Source: UBA2882 sp051877575 (GTDB taxonomy: Bacteria; Bacillota; Clostridia; Lachnospirales; Lachnospiraceae). Taken from it: a stretch of 64,000 nt of DNA. Positions 52,494-61,216 of this stretch are shown piece by piece. Under the pieces are notes generated by a model. It was not told the origin of the DNA, did not search any database, and worked only from the letters and a program-made list of their open reading frames with translations. The translations under genes were made by a program, and so were the position numbers. The stretch spans positions 65,117-129,116 of the forward strand of contig JBJEJA010000020.1 of NCBI GenBank assembly GCA_051877575.1, given 5' to 3'. Each line of letters begins with the position of its first letter. The stretch's first letter is position 1.

Positions 52494-52523
52494 TTAAACA
52501 ATACCCTGCGCTTTCATAGCAGT
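52494..52523 (-). repeat. 30-bp direct repeat, copy B (gene 3'-end remnant)
   Basis: Matches copy A at 51350-51379 at 28 of 30 positions. On the minus strand an open segment (SADTLETAMKAQGIV, then stop) is better kept than in copy A but still lacks a start. The similarity weakly continues into the GTATAT-rich DNA beside both copies. I do not recognise the protein. Confidence 0.6.
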
Positions 52524-53005
52524 TTCTAAGGTGTCCGCAGAGTTACTGGGGTTTTGAGGTCGGTTGTATATCACGTGTATAGAGTGATTGTCGGACAATT
52601 TCGATTAACACCTATTTTAAAAAGTACTATATGCAGATAATTATTGAAGGGAATAAGATTAGCTATACCTTATCATTTGATGGCATATATTATCCTGCTC
52701 TTCAAGACTTGCGGAAAGTTTTCTGAGATTTAAACCAAATTGACAAAACTACTGCTGCCCGCACCTTTTTTCATCTCCCAATGCATAAGCAACAACATAT
52801 TGATGAAACATTCGCAACTCGTAATCAGATGGCTTGAATTCATGCTATAAGTAGTGTCCAAATCTCTACGGAAGCAATTGCTATTGAATGAGTTACTCTA
52901 GTACTAAAAATAATCCTCCAGTTTTCCTATAATCTGCGGATTATCATATTTTCAGACACATAAATTTACATTTAACTAAATTGCCATATGTATTAACTCA
53001 TGATA
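52524..53005. other. AT-rich non-coding gap before the HEPN gene
   Basis: No convincing gene. Near 52565, and also near 52313-52350 and 51420, the sequence has repeated TGTATAT-nACGTGTAT-like words. A 31-codon frame at 52631-52726 (plus) has no ribosome binding site. The gap probably holds decayed mobile DNA. Confidence 0.5.
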
Positions 53006-53479
53006 TTAAGCCATAACTTCACATAGCTTTTCTAATATCCATATACCGGCATTATAATAGCTTTTCACATCGTTAATAGATGCCGTAATAGCAGAGCCAT
53101 GCGCAAAACTATTTCTTAATTTCACCAATGAATTTAATTGTCCCATTTGTGAACTTCCTTTTATAAGATTTTCAAAACCCACTCGCCAATCCGAATTAAT
53201 TTTTTCTAATATCCTATACATCTGTCCCGTTGAAGGATTAAACGATGCTTCAATAATACTTTTATTCAAATATGTTTTAGCTTCTTCATTTGCACCACTT
53301 GACAAATAATCATATACAATTTGTTTAAAAACATATTCCACCGTACCACACGCTTTAATAACAGAATATGAAGTTAAAAATCGCACATTCGAATCCAGTC
53401 TATTGCTATCAATCCACTGCTGAATACTATTAAGCTCTACCTCACAATCCCTCAAAGTCTGTCGGTAATTACCATTCAT
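53006..53479 (-). CDS. HEPN domain nuclease-like protein (MAE_28990/MAE_18760-like)
   Basis: A 157-residue all-helical protein with the HEPN RNase motif RxxxxH as R122-NSFA-H127. The general pattern (LTSYSVIKACGTVEYVFKQIV near the N-terminus) fits the MAE_28990/MAE_18760-type HEPN group. HEPN proteins are ribonucleases common in toxin-antitoxin and antiphage systems. The ATG at 53479 has GGAG 6 nt upstream; an ATG at 53491 lacks one. The start overlaps the DUF262 stop by 11 bp, so the two genes are translationally coupled. Confidence 0.8.
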   Translation of the reverse strand: MNGNYRQTLRDCEVELNSIQQWIDSNRLDSNVRFLTSYSVIKACGTVEYVFKQIVYDYLSSGANEEAKTYLNKSIIEASFNPSTGQMYRILEKINSDWRVGFENLIKGSSQMGQLNSLVKLRNSFAHGSAITASINDVKSYYNAGIWILEKLCEVMA

Positions 53480-54872
53480 ATTTTTCTCCATAGAGTATTT
53501 CTGTTGCTAAATTAATACGCTTTTTTATTTTTTCCGTATTAGTAGTTCTTTTGGATACTGCATCTTGGTAATCTTCATTCCTAATTAAAATATCATACCT
53601 ATTGCTTAAATCGCGAGAAACAAATTTATCTAACCCAGTTTTCTTTCTAACAAACTGTGTTGCTGCATAAACTGAATCTGCAATTGCTGGGTTGATTTTC
53701 TTAGCAAATTCTACTTTTTCCCCATCATATTTTCCATTTCTAAAAATAATAGTACCACATGATTCAAAAAGAAATTGTACTATTTCTATAAATTCTGCTT
53801 TTGATTCTTCCATCCCTACAATTTCAAATGAACTATTTCTTTTCATAAATTGGTTTAAATATTTCACCAAATTAATTTGATTAATTTGAACTTCTTTTTG
53901 TTTAGAAAAGTATGCAAATGCAAACAATCTTAAAATCAACTCTATGTCTGTCATTCTTGCATCTGGTATTGTATCATTATATATTTTTCTCCAATATTGA
54001 TTTTTATTAAGTTCTATTAATAGCTTGTTAAATGCACCATGATAGACGCAATTCCTTATTTCCTGAGGTTTCAAGCTTCTTCCACTCGTATTAATTCTTT
54101 CAAAAATCTGATACATCCCAGTATCATCTTTTGGCTCTTTTTGTTCAAATACAATGGCATGAATCGGTGAATTTCTAATCTTTCTTTGTTCTTCTGGCTG
54201 TAATTCCTGAAATGTTTTTCCTCTCCACTTTTCATTTATATTTTCTGAATTTGACAATGCAAATGATTTTCCATCTCCTCCGAACACACCTCTTTTAACA
54301 TAATCATACACTGTCATAATTCTTTGATAACCATCTACAATTAATCGTTTTTCATCATCCGTCTTTGCCAAGAAGATACTTGGCACCGGAAGTCCTAATA
54401 AAACAGAATCAATAAAACGACTTGCTTCATTTTTATTCCATACATAATTTCTTTGCATTTCGGGTTTTTCCAAATCGCCCTCTTCATACATTGTAATTAA
54501 TTCTCGGAAAGACATATCTGTACCAAAAGACGTAATGTTAAACAATGAATCATCTGAATAACTAGTAGTTTCTTCTTTGATTTCATCAATCATATTTTTT
54601 TCCTTTGTCAATCCCATCTTTTTCTTCTCCTTTATTTTTTTTATATTATTATAATTATACCTACAAAATATTTCGACACTGCTCAGTCCAATCAAGTTTG
54701 CATTCACAATATAACTTCTAATTAAGTTTCTTTCTGAATTCAAAGTTTGTAAATATGTTAACACAAGTTTTGCTTCATTTTCAACAACTACTAATTCACC
54801 TTGTTTTTCCATATGCAAACTGAAAAGTTTTTCAATTTCTTCTTCTGTATAGTAAAGAATAGAATACTCCAT
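53469..54872 (-). CDS. DUF262 domain protein (ParB-like/GmrSD-type)
   Basis: A 467-residue protein. Residues about 110-330 form a DUF262 domain with the signature V179-DGYQR-184 (the usual form is DGQQR), preceded by LEKPEMQRNYVWNKNEASRFIDS. DUF262 is the NTPase/ParB-like part of GmrSD and related phage-defence proteins. The N-terminal 85 residues are helical and lack known motifs. There are two good starts: 54872 with GGAGG and 54617 (at MGLTKEKN) with AAAGGAG, so a short form starting at residue 86 is possible. Its codon use is AT-rich compared with genes left of 51 kb, which fits horizontal transfer. Confidence 0.82.
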   Translation of the reverse strand: MEYSILYYTEEEIEKLFSLHMEKQGELVVVENEAKLVLTYLQTLNSERNLIRSYIVNANLIGLSSVEIFCRYNYNNIKKIKEKKKMGLTKEKNMIDEIKEETTSYSDDSLFNITSFGTDMSFRELITMYEEGDLEKPEMQRNYVWNKNEASRFIDSVLLGLPVPSIFLAKTDDEKRLIVDGYQRIMTVYDYVKRGVFGGDGKSFALSNSENINEKWRGKTFQELQPEEQRKIRNSPIHAIVFEQKEPKDDTGMYQIFERINTSGRSLKPQEIRNCVYHGAFNKLLIELNKNQYWRKIYNDTIPDARMTDIELILRLFAFAYFSKQKEVQINQINLVKYLNQFMKRNSSFEIVGMEESKAEFIEIVQFLFESCGTIIFRNGKYDGEKVEFAKKINPAIADSVYAATQFVRKKTGLDKFVSRDLSNRYDILIRNEDYQDAVSKRTTNTEKIKKRINLATEILYGEKYEW

Positions 54873-54958
54873 TAATACACCTCCAACGAATTTTATTGTC
54901 TTAAGTGTACTAATTCTCTTATTTACAAGCTTTCTTCATTTTGTAGTATTTATCAAAA

Positions 54959-55258
54959 TTAATCAAATATCTTCGTAATATCCTGATACCGATTCACCAC
55001 CCGGTAAATCTCCACATACTCTTTTCCAATCTTATATAGCACAACATAATTCCCACAAATCACATATTTATAATCCGTTCGGAAGCTAACCCTTTTAGCA
55101 AGATCAGCTCCCATATACGGAAATTGCAGTATATTCTCAATTCGAGCATATATCTCCTGAATGGTCTTTACTGCCATTTCTTCATTATCTTCGGCAATAT
55201 ACTCTCTAATGTTCTTCAAGTCCTCTGCCACAATAGGGTTAATCCGCAATTTCATCAT
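54959..55258 (-). CDS. RelE/ParE family toxin
   Basis: A 99-residue type II toxin: INPIVAEDLKNIREYIAEDN at the N-terminus, YKYVICGNYVVLYKIGKEYVEIYRVVNRYQD in the C-terminal half, the RelE/ParE fold. Members either cut mRNA on the ribosome or poison gyrase; which one is not visible. It is 3 bp downstream of the antitoxin gene and lacks its own clear ribosome binding site, in line with coupling. Confidence 0.9.
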   Translation of the reverse strand: MMKLRINPIVAEDLKNIREYIAEDNEEMAVKTIQEIYARIENILQFPYMGADLAKRVSFRTDYKYVICGNYVVLYKIGKEYVEIYRVVNRYQDITKIFD

Positions 55259-55261
55259 AAG

Positions 55262-55510
55262 TTATACCCCGACAGATTTCTTCAGTTCATCCAAGTTCAT
55301 CCAGGAACTTTCATCCTTAACTGCTTCTTCTGCTTCCTGTAACTTCATCAGCAGCTTCTTCTCAGCCTTTTCACGTTCATAATCCTCCATATCCATAACC
55401 ACAAACTTGCCTCTACCATTTTTTGTCAAAAACACAGGTTCTCCAACCTGGCAATTTTTCAGTACTTCATTATAATTTCTTAAATCTGATACAGGTAATA
55501 TATTCGGCAT
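55262..55510 (-). CDS. Phd/YefM family antitoxin
   Basis: An 82-residue antitoxin with the Phd/YefM N-terminus (PVSDLRNYNEVLKNCQVGEPVFLTKNG), the RGKFVVMDMEDYE segment and a C-terminal toxin-neutralising tail. It would bind the ParE-type toxin and repress the shared operon. GAAAGGAAG lies before the ATG. Confidence 0.92.
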   Translation of the reverse strand: MPNILPVSDLRNYNEVLKNCQVGEPVFLTKNGRGKFVVMDMEDYEREKAEKKLLMKLQEAEEAVKDESSWMNLDELKKSVGV

Positions 55511-55564
55511 AAAATCAACTTCCTTTCTTAGATATAGTTTCTTTATTTACATGTATATTATACA

Positions 55565-55608
55565 AAAGAAAGCTGTAAAATTCAACGAAGAGTTTTACAG
55601 CTTTCTTT
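55565..55608. terminator. Bidirectional terminator
   Basis: A perfect 16-bp stem (AAAGAAAGCTGTAAAA / TTTTACAGCTTTCTTT) with a 12-nt loop lies between the antitoxin gene and the winged-helix gene. Confidence 0.85.
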
Positions 55609-55641
55609 AATATAAATACTTAATCCATACAAATCAAATCA

Positions 55642-56025
55642 TTATTTCGTTAGTTTTTCATTAAATCGATATCCAACACCCCAAACCGTCTGTATATAAA
55701 CAGGCTTGCTAGCATCGTCCTCTATCTTTTCCCTTATGTTGCGGATATGGCTCATCACAATGTTGTAATCCCCGGAATAGGGCTCTTTCCATACAATATC
55801 ATAAATCTGTTCTTTACTGAACACTTTTCCTGGATTTTGAGCCAGCAAATATAAAATTTCAAATTCTGTAAAAGTCAACTTTATCTGTCTGTTATTACGA
55901 GTTACTTCTCTTTTATCTGGAGAAATTGACATATTATCAAAATATAATTCTGATAGCAGCTTTGTTTCCTCTATTCTATAAGTTTTCCTTCCAACATCCA
56001 AAGCTGATAACACAGAATCTAACAT
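55642..56025 (-). CDS. Winged-helix (OmpR-type) DNA-binding protein, short, without receiver
   Basis: From ATG at 56025 the frame gives 127 residues. The C-terminal 100 are an OmpR/PhoB winged helix (LTFTEFEILYLLAQNPGKVFSKEQIYDIVW then HIRNIREKI and WGVGYRF). The phosphoacceptor domain is lacking. The family is known on clostridial integrative elements and usually begins with a short beta-strand such as ILLLSF; here that part (GKILLLSF) is present upstream in frame, but the codon after AGGAGGTGG is ATA at 56070, not ATG. So either ATA is the start, or the gene uses the internal ATG and is shortened. It lies 63 bp after the permease gene. Confidence 0.7.
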   Translation of the reverse strand: MLDSVLSALDVGRKTYRIEETKLLSELYFDNMSISPDKREVTRNNRQIKLTFTEFEILYLLAQNPGKVFSKEQIYDIVWKEPYSGDYNIVMSHIRNIREKIEDDASKPVYIQTVWGVGYRFNEKLTK

Positions 56026-56088
56026 TTCATCTTCATCATCTTCAAAAGATAATAATAATATCTTTCCTATGCTACCACCTCCTAACGT

Positions 56089-58572
56089 TTACTCAATCAT
56101 AACTATCGACTTTACAATATCCGTTCTTGCAATAGAGCGCAGAGGGATAGCAGTTGCAATCAAACAAGCAATGACAGAAACCACAGCCGCTTCCAAAATG
56201 GAAATAATCGGTGCTGTTCCAAATTGCAGAGTATTATTAACTGCTGCTTCAACAAAGACAGAACAGATATAGCCAAGCAGACCACCGACAACGGAAGCGA
56301 TCAGCCCGTAATATGTACCCTCCCACAAAAAAGTCTTGTAAAGGCTTGTCTTGCTCATACCAATGGCTCGCTGCATACCGATTTCAGAAACGCGGGTGTG
56401 AATATTTGTATAAACCGTGTTGATGATATTCAGCACACCGATAAATCCAATGAACAAAATCAGTCCCCAACAAAGCATATTGATCTGTGCAAAACTTTCT
56501 ACAAGTTCTGCGTCCGATTGCAGATAGGATAGCCAATGGCTGCCTGTGTTCCGGCTGCACCATTCGTCTAACCATGTTTCAAACTGTTCTGTATCTGCGT
56601 CCCCGGTCAAAGCAGGGTATACTTCCGCATATTCCTCCTGTCCCGTGATAGCGGTATAGGCAGCGTCACATACGATAATCTGTACGCCGTTTACAAAGCC
56701 CTCGTTGTTGATCGTAACCGGCTCGTCTACAATTCCGGCGACACGCAAGATCTGATTTCCGACTTGTATTTCATCATTTACAGACAATTCCGTATTCTCT
56801 ATTTCCTGTCCTGCGACAGAGAAAGGAATAGGATTTTTCACAAGGCAAGCTGTTCCATTCAGCAAATCCGCTTTATCATTCTCGCTCAATGTGGAAATGG
56901 CAGAGGTCAGGCGTTCATCATCAAATGCGGCGATATGCAGGGCTTCCCAAGCCTGCAAGGGAATATCCGTATCTACGGGCATTGTCCCGCTTTCGTCAAA
57001 CTGATAGACGGTCAACATTGTTGTGGAAAGGTTGTCTACCATTTCATTCTCGCGCAACTCATTTACAGAAGCAGCGGCAATACCGATTGTTTCATTCGTA
57101 ACAGAATAATCGCCCAAATAACTATCCTTTAGCGCCGTACTTGCGTCCAAAAGTCCGCTGAATGATTGCAGGGCAACAAATACCGTAATACTCATTACCA
57201 TAGACAAAATTGTAATAGCGGTGCGTCCCCGATTTCTTTTTAAGTTCAGACGGGCGTAAAATGCTTCAAAATTTCTTATCTTTTTTGCTTTGCGGTGGCG
57301 ACGTTTCACTTTTGCAGACTGCCCTGACATAGCCACCGTAGGAGAAACGCAGGAAGCGTAGCAGGCTGCGGGAAATGATGCAATACCCGCAAAAATCAGC
57401 GTGATACCTACGCTTGCTACCAAAGGCAGAATTTTACTGCTACTATTTGCGTGAATGGTTGCGGTCAATTCCTGTGTCGTGCTTGCCATAAACAAATCGG
57501 GGTTTAGGAAGCTCATGGTTGCGGTTAATATGCCCTGTGAAGATAGAAGTCCCAAAATAACACCCACCGGAATACCAATGCCACAGAGTAAAAAGAGTTG
57601 TATCGCCACCAATCTATAAAGCTGTTTCTTCTCGCCGCCAATGGCACGGAGCGTACCGTATTCCCTGGCACGCTTTGATACTGCGATTTTCAGAATGTTA
57701 TAAATGACAAGCCCTGCCGCAAGCAGAACAAGGATACCCACCATAACGCAAGCAACCGTCATAAAGGAAAATCCTGTACTTTCGGTATCTGTTGTTCCTG
57801 CTTTTTCGTAAGCAATACCAAGCGTTTCTAACAAGATACTGTTGTACTGTATATTTGCTTCGTCAATAGACAGTTCTTCCTGAAGCTCATTTACAATGGA
57901 TTGAAATTGCTCCGTACTTTTCGTTTTGAAGTCCGTAGAATAAAGCAAATATCTTTCGGGCAGTAAAGCGTTCGCTGTCCCCTCGCCAACAACGCCCTCA
58001 ACAACGCCGCTGCTGTAACCAAGATAGCTGTTTTCCAAGATACCGCAAAGTGTAAAATCGGCAGTGTACTCATACGCAGCTTCCGTGTCATTTCTCAAAG
58101 AAACTTCAAGCGGAATACTGATTGTATCGCCAACCTTACCATCAAACTCCAAATATTGCAGCACATTTTCCGGCAAAGCGATTTCATTCTCACGCTCCGG
58201 CAAATGTCCCTCTTTTACCGTGCTGATCGACGGATAAGCGTTCAATGCGTCCCCGCAATACTCACGGAGATAGAGCGTTAATCCGCTGTTCTTCAAATCC
58301 GTATAGCCAACATTGATAAGGCTGCCCACGTTGGTAAGCCTGCTATCTTCTGAAAGTGTCTGTGCCTGTTTCTGTGATAATTGATGAAAGGTCACATAGC
58401 GATTACCGTTCAGGCTTGCCGCTTGGCTTACACGCATAGACTGCAAAATACCGATAGACTGACCAACTACCGTAGTCATAACAGTAGATAAAATAACGGC
58501 AATCAAAATGAGTATGGAAGTGACTCTTTGGGCTTTCAGCTCTTTCCATGCAAGGGATAAATAGGATTTCAT
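56089..58572 (-). CDS. ABC transporter permease, FtsX/MacB-like
   Basis: An 827-residue permease with two FtsX domains. About eight membrane helices: one at 15-37, then three at about 270-415, one at about 455-475, then three at 690-815. Two large extracytoplasmic domains lie between them. The cytoplasmic loop around 300 (SKRAREYGTLRAIGGEKKQ) and its second-half counterpart (RVSEIGMQRAIGMSKTS) are typical FtsX loops. It overlaps the ATPase gene by 4 bp. Such exporters handle antimicrobial peptides, lipoproteins or bacteriocins, and the paired two-component system suggests antibiotic-peptide sensing. Confidence 0.9.
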   Translation of the reverse strand: MKSYLSLAWKELKAQRVTSILILIAVILSTVMTTVVGQSIGILQSMRVSQAASLNGNRYVTFHQLSQKQAQTLSEDSRLTNVGSLINVGYTDLKNSGLTLYLREYCGDALNAYPSISTVKEGHLPERENEIALPENVLQYLEFDGKVGDTISIPLEVSLRNDTEAAYEYTADFTLCGILENSYLGYSSGVVEGVVGEGTANALLPERYLLYSTDFKTKSTEQFQSIVNELQEELSIDEANIQYNSILLETLGIAYEKAGTTDTESTGFSFMTVACVMVGILVLLAAGLVIYNILKIAVSKRAREYGTLRAIGGEKKQLYRLVAIQLFLLCGIGIPVGVILGLLSSQGILTATMSFLNPDLFMASTTQELTATIHANSSSKILPLVASVGITLIFAGIASFPAACYASCVSPTVAMSGQSAKVKRRHRKAKKIRNFEAFYARLNLKRNRGRTAITILSMVMSITVFVALQSFSGLLDASTALKDSYLGDYSVTNETIGIAAASVNELRENEMVDNLSTTMLTVYQFDESGTMPVDTDIPLQAWEALHIAAFDDERLTSAISTLSENDKADLLNGTACLVKNPIPFSVAGQEIENTELSVNDEIQVGNQILRVAGIVDEPVTINNEGFVNGVQIIVCDAAYTAITGQEEYAEVYPALTGDADTEQFETWLDEWCSRNTGSHWLSYLQSDAELVESFAQINMLCWGLILFIGFIGVLNIINTVYTNIHTRVSEIGMQRAIGMSKTSLYKTFLWEGTYYGLIASVVGGLLGYICSVFVEAAVNNTLQFGTAPIISILEAAVVSVIACLIATAIPLRSIARTDIVKSIVMIE

Positions 58573-59243
58573 TTTACAGTCACCTCCGTAAGTTCTCCGT
58601 CTATGATAGAAAACTGACGGTCTGCCATTTTTGCAATACGGCTGTCATGCGTGATAATGACAAGCGTTTTTCCTAACTTCTCCCGAATATCGCAGAGCAT
58701 TTTCATTACCTCGCCACCGCTTTTGCTGTCAAGATTTCCAGTTGGTTCGTCTGCAAAAATAATATCGGGCTGTGCAATCAAAGCACGGGCAATCGCCACA
58801 CGCTGTTGCTGACCGCCGGATAATTCATGCGGCAGATGTGATAAGCGTTCTTTCAAGCCCAAAAGTTCCGTAAGCTGCTTCAAATATTTTTCGTCAGGCT
58901 GCTTTTTATCCAACAGCAGGGTCATGATAATGTTTTCCCTTGCTGTGAGAACTGGCAAAAGGTTGAATTGCTGAAAGATAAAGCCTATCTTCTGGCGGCG
59001 AAATGTGGAAAGCTGTTTATCGCTGCCGTTGTGAATATCGGTATCGCCATAGTAGACAGAGCCAGAAGTCGGCGTGTCTAATCCGCTGACAATATGGAGC
59101 AGTGTACTTTTTCCGCTGCCGGAAGGTCCGATAATAGAAATGAAGTCGCCCGAATGAATAGTCATGCTGGCGTGGTTGAGCGCGGTTACCTGACTTTCCC
59201 CCACACCATAGATTTTTGAAATATCCTGTACTTGAATGTCCAT
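58569..59243 (-). CDS. ABC transporter ATP-binding protein, MacB/LolD-type
   Basis: A 224-residue ATPase with Walker A GPSGSGKS near residue 37, the signature LSGGQQQR, Walker B IIFADEPTGNLDS, and ITHD. It belongs to the group that pairs with FtsX-type permeases. The AAGGAGAG site before the ATG sits in the 3' arm of a hairpin (59250-59289). Confidence 0.93.
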   Translation of the reverse strand: MDIQVQDISKIYGVGESQVTALNHASMTIHSGDFISIIGPSGSGKSTLLHIVSGLDTPTSGSVYYGDTDIHNGSDKQLSTFRRQKIGFIFQQFNLLPVLTARENIIMTLLLDKKQPDEKYLKQLTELLGLKERLSHLPHELSGGQQQRVAIARALIAQPDIIFADEPTGNLDSKSGGEVMKMLCDIREKLGKTLVIITHDSRIAKMADRQFSIIDGELTEVTVK

Positions 59244-59249
59244 AAAAAA

Positions 59250-59289
59250 CTCTCCTTATCTCGTGACAAATCACGTGTGATAGGGAGAG
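59250..59289 (-). promoter_or_regulatory. Hairpin that sequesters the exporter ribosome binding site
   Basis: On the minus strand CTCTCC, TATC and CGTGA pair in turn with TCACG, GATA and GGAGAG around a TTTG loop (15 base pairs with small internal loops). GGAGAG is the ribosome binding site of the ATPase gene, and six Ts follow. The element could act as a terminator or hide the ribosome binding site. Confidence 0.6.
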
Positions 59290-59297
59290 TATATCGA

Positions 59298-59319
59298 GTA
59301 AATCTCAAAAATTGCTCAA
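59298..59319 (-). promoter_or_regulatory. Response-regulator site candidate upstream of the exporter
   Basis: A 22-bp element with two TTGAG half-sites 11 bp apart, 19 of 22 positions the same as 61217-61238. It is downstream of the histidine kinase stop and upstream of the ABC genes. A TATACT box lies 9 nt after the second half-site. Confidence 0.55.
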
Positions 59320-59323
59320 GGTT

Positions 59324-60499
59324 TCAAAAATTAAAAACTGCTGTTGTCTTTGCTCCGTGTTCCATATTTTCTATTGTTAAGCTGCCGCCATGCTTTTCAC
59401 ATAGCAGCTTGCAGATATATAGCCCCATTCCAAAATGTTCACTATCGGATATTTCATTGCGAGCGAATGGTGAAACACCTTTTCTTAATATGGTGGCAGG
59501 AAAACCGTTGCCATCGTCACAAACAATTAAAATCATTTGCTTTTCTTGATAAGCTATTTTAACGGTAACTTTATTTTCGGCATACCTCAGTGCGTTACTG
59601 ATAAGATTTTCCGCTGTGTTATAAACAAACTGCTTATCAATATGCACTTGCGCCGCTGTCCCGGAGTGGCTTATATCAATTTCTTTGCCTGACGCTTCAG
59701 CAAGTATGGTAAGGCTGCTTTGCAATTCCGATTGAATATTCTCTTTGTCATAGATATGCCGTTTGCACTCTAATTCCTCTAATTTCTGTGCGCTTGTCAT
59801 AATCTCAACATAATGCTCAATTCGCCCTGCATATTGACAGATCAGTTCGACAGGTTCCTTACCATTATCCGCATTAAGATTTCCGTTCTCTATACCTTTC
59901 TGGAGTAACTTTGCAGAGCCTTTCAATACAGTAACAGGATTTCGCAAATCGTGAGAAAAAGCAGCATTTAGCCGTTTGCGTTCCTCCGCTTGCCGCCATA
60001 GCTCCCGATTATTTGAAAGTAAGGTTTTACGCATGCTTTCAAATGCCAAGCAGAGTTCGCCTAATTCGTCTGACGCATAGCCTGTTATTTCAAAATCCAA
60101 ATCCTGCTTTTGTATGCGTTCCGCACTATACAGCAGAATAGCAATAGGACGTTTCAGCTTTAACCGATAAAAGATAATATCAGCACAAATAAGTGCCACA
60201 ATTACCAAAACAACAGGCATTGCTATCTGTAATGAGGAAAGAATACTATACCCCGGCTCAACTTTGTAAGTATAGTAATAAGTTGTCTGTGTTCCATCCT
60301 CGCCCGTGATTACTACCGCAGAATTATCTGGGACAATAGTTTCTGAGTTATCAAGGTTGCTTTCTTCGACAGGAACAGTAACATATAAATCGAAGTGGTC
60401 TATCAGAGTATTACATAAACCGCTGAACAGAACACTTAATACGATAGCTGCAATTAGAGAAGCTGTGATAATTGCCAAAAAGGATTTTTTCAAACTCAT
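59324..60499 (-). CDS. Sensor histidine kinase
   Basis: A 391-residue kinase. Transmembrane helices at about 7-29 and about 75-97 bracket a short extracytoplasmic domain of about 45 residues; then a HAMP-like linker, a HisKA box (FSHDLRNPVTVLKG with the phosphorylated His), N box NLISNALRYAENK, G1 CDDGNGFP and G2 GMGLYICKLLCEKHGG. It pairs with the response regulator upstream. The small sensor domain is typical of kinases that respond to cell-envelope antibiotics. The start at 60499 (MSLKKS) is used; an ATG at 60517 overlaps the response-regulator stop. Confidence 0.9.
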   Translation of the reverse strand: MSLKKSFLAIITASLIAAIVLSVLFSGLCNTLIDHFDLYVTVPVEESNLDNSETIVPDNSAVVITGEDGTQTTYYYTYKVEPGYSILSSLQIAMPVVLVIVALICADIIFYRLKLKRPIAILLYSAERIQKQDLDFEITGYASDELGELCLAFESMRKTLLSNNRELWRQAEERKRLNAAFSHDLRNPVTVLKGSAKLLQKGIENGNLNADNGKEPVELICQYAGRIEHYVEIMTSAQKLEELECKRHIYDKENIQSELQSSLTILAEASGKEIDISHSGTAAQVHIDKQFVYNTAENLISNALRYAENKVTVKIAYQEKQMILIVCDDGNGFPATILRKGVSPFARNEISDSEHFGMGLYICKLLCEKHGGSLTIENMEHGAKTTAVFNF

Positions 60500-60504
60500 G
60501 TTTT

Positions 60505-61179
60505 TTATCCTACCCATTTATAGCCCACCCCCCAAACAGTTTCTATATAATTGTGGAGCGACAGAGTGGAAAACTTTGCTCGTATCTTTCGTATATGCTC
60601 CATGATTGTATCGCTGTTACCGTCGCCCTCCAATCCCCAAACCGTATCATAAATTCTTTCGCGGTCAAAGACTTGTCCCTCATTGATAGAGAGCAGTTCC
60701 ACAATATCAAATTCTTTTTTCGACAAAGTAACGAGTGTCCCGCTTATGGAAATTTCCCGTTTCGCATAGTCGATAACCATATCATTAAAAAATCGCAAGG
60801 TAGACTGTTCCTGTTTCCTGTTCTCGCGGCGCAGATGTGCCGCCACTCTTGCGCCCAATTCGTCAAGGTCAAAAGGTTTTACGATATAATCATCAGCACC
60901 CACAGAAAAACCTTTGATTTTATCCGTTGTTTCAATACGGGCAGTCAAAAACAGAATAGGACAAGTGATATACTCGCGAATATTCTGACAAACCGTAAGC
61001 CCGTCCATATCCGGCATATTTATATCAAGTAGGACAATATCCGGCAAATAGGACATTTTCTTTAATGCTTCCTGCCCGCTGTAAGCTGTGATTACTTGAT
61101 AGCCCGACATTTCAAAATAGTTTTTCATAAGGGTAACAACGCCTTTTTCATCATCAACCAACATTATTTTTTCATTCAT
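60505..61179 (-). CDS. OmpR family response regulator
   Basis: A 224-residue regulator. The receiver has DD near residue 9, the phosphoacceptor Asp in VLLDINMPDMDG, and Lys in DDYIVKPF. The C-terminal winged helix spans about 130-222 (VTLSKKEFDIVELL to TVWGVGYKW). The ATG at 61179 with AAAGGAGG upstream is preferred over 61200. It probably binds the element found at 61217-61238 and at 59298-59319. Confidence 0.93.
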   Translation of the reverse strand: MNEKIMLVDDEKGVVTLMKNYFEMSGYQVITAYSGQEALKKMSYLPDIVLLDINMPDMDGLTVCQNIREYITCPILFLTARIETTDKIKGFSVGADDYIVKPFDLDELGARVAAHLRRENRKQEQSTLRFFNDMVIDYAKREISISGTLVTLSKKEFDIVELLSINEGQVFDRERIYDTVWGLEGDGNSDTIMEHIRKIRAKFSTLSLHNYIETVWGVGYKWVG

Positions 61180-61216
61180 GTATACCGCCTCCTTTCGCAA
61201 GTGTATATTATCTCAT

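Noticed and set aside
52313..52580. Repeated TGTATAT-nACGTGTAT words as transposon ends
   Set aside because: The copies are imperfect, have no matching inverted partner at a defined distance and no transposase is near.
52631..52726. 31-codon open frame (plus strand)
   Set aside because: No ribosome binding site, no neighbours in operon, in decayed AT-rich DNA.
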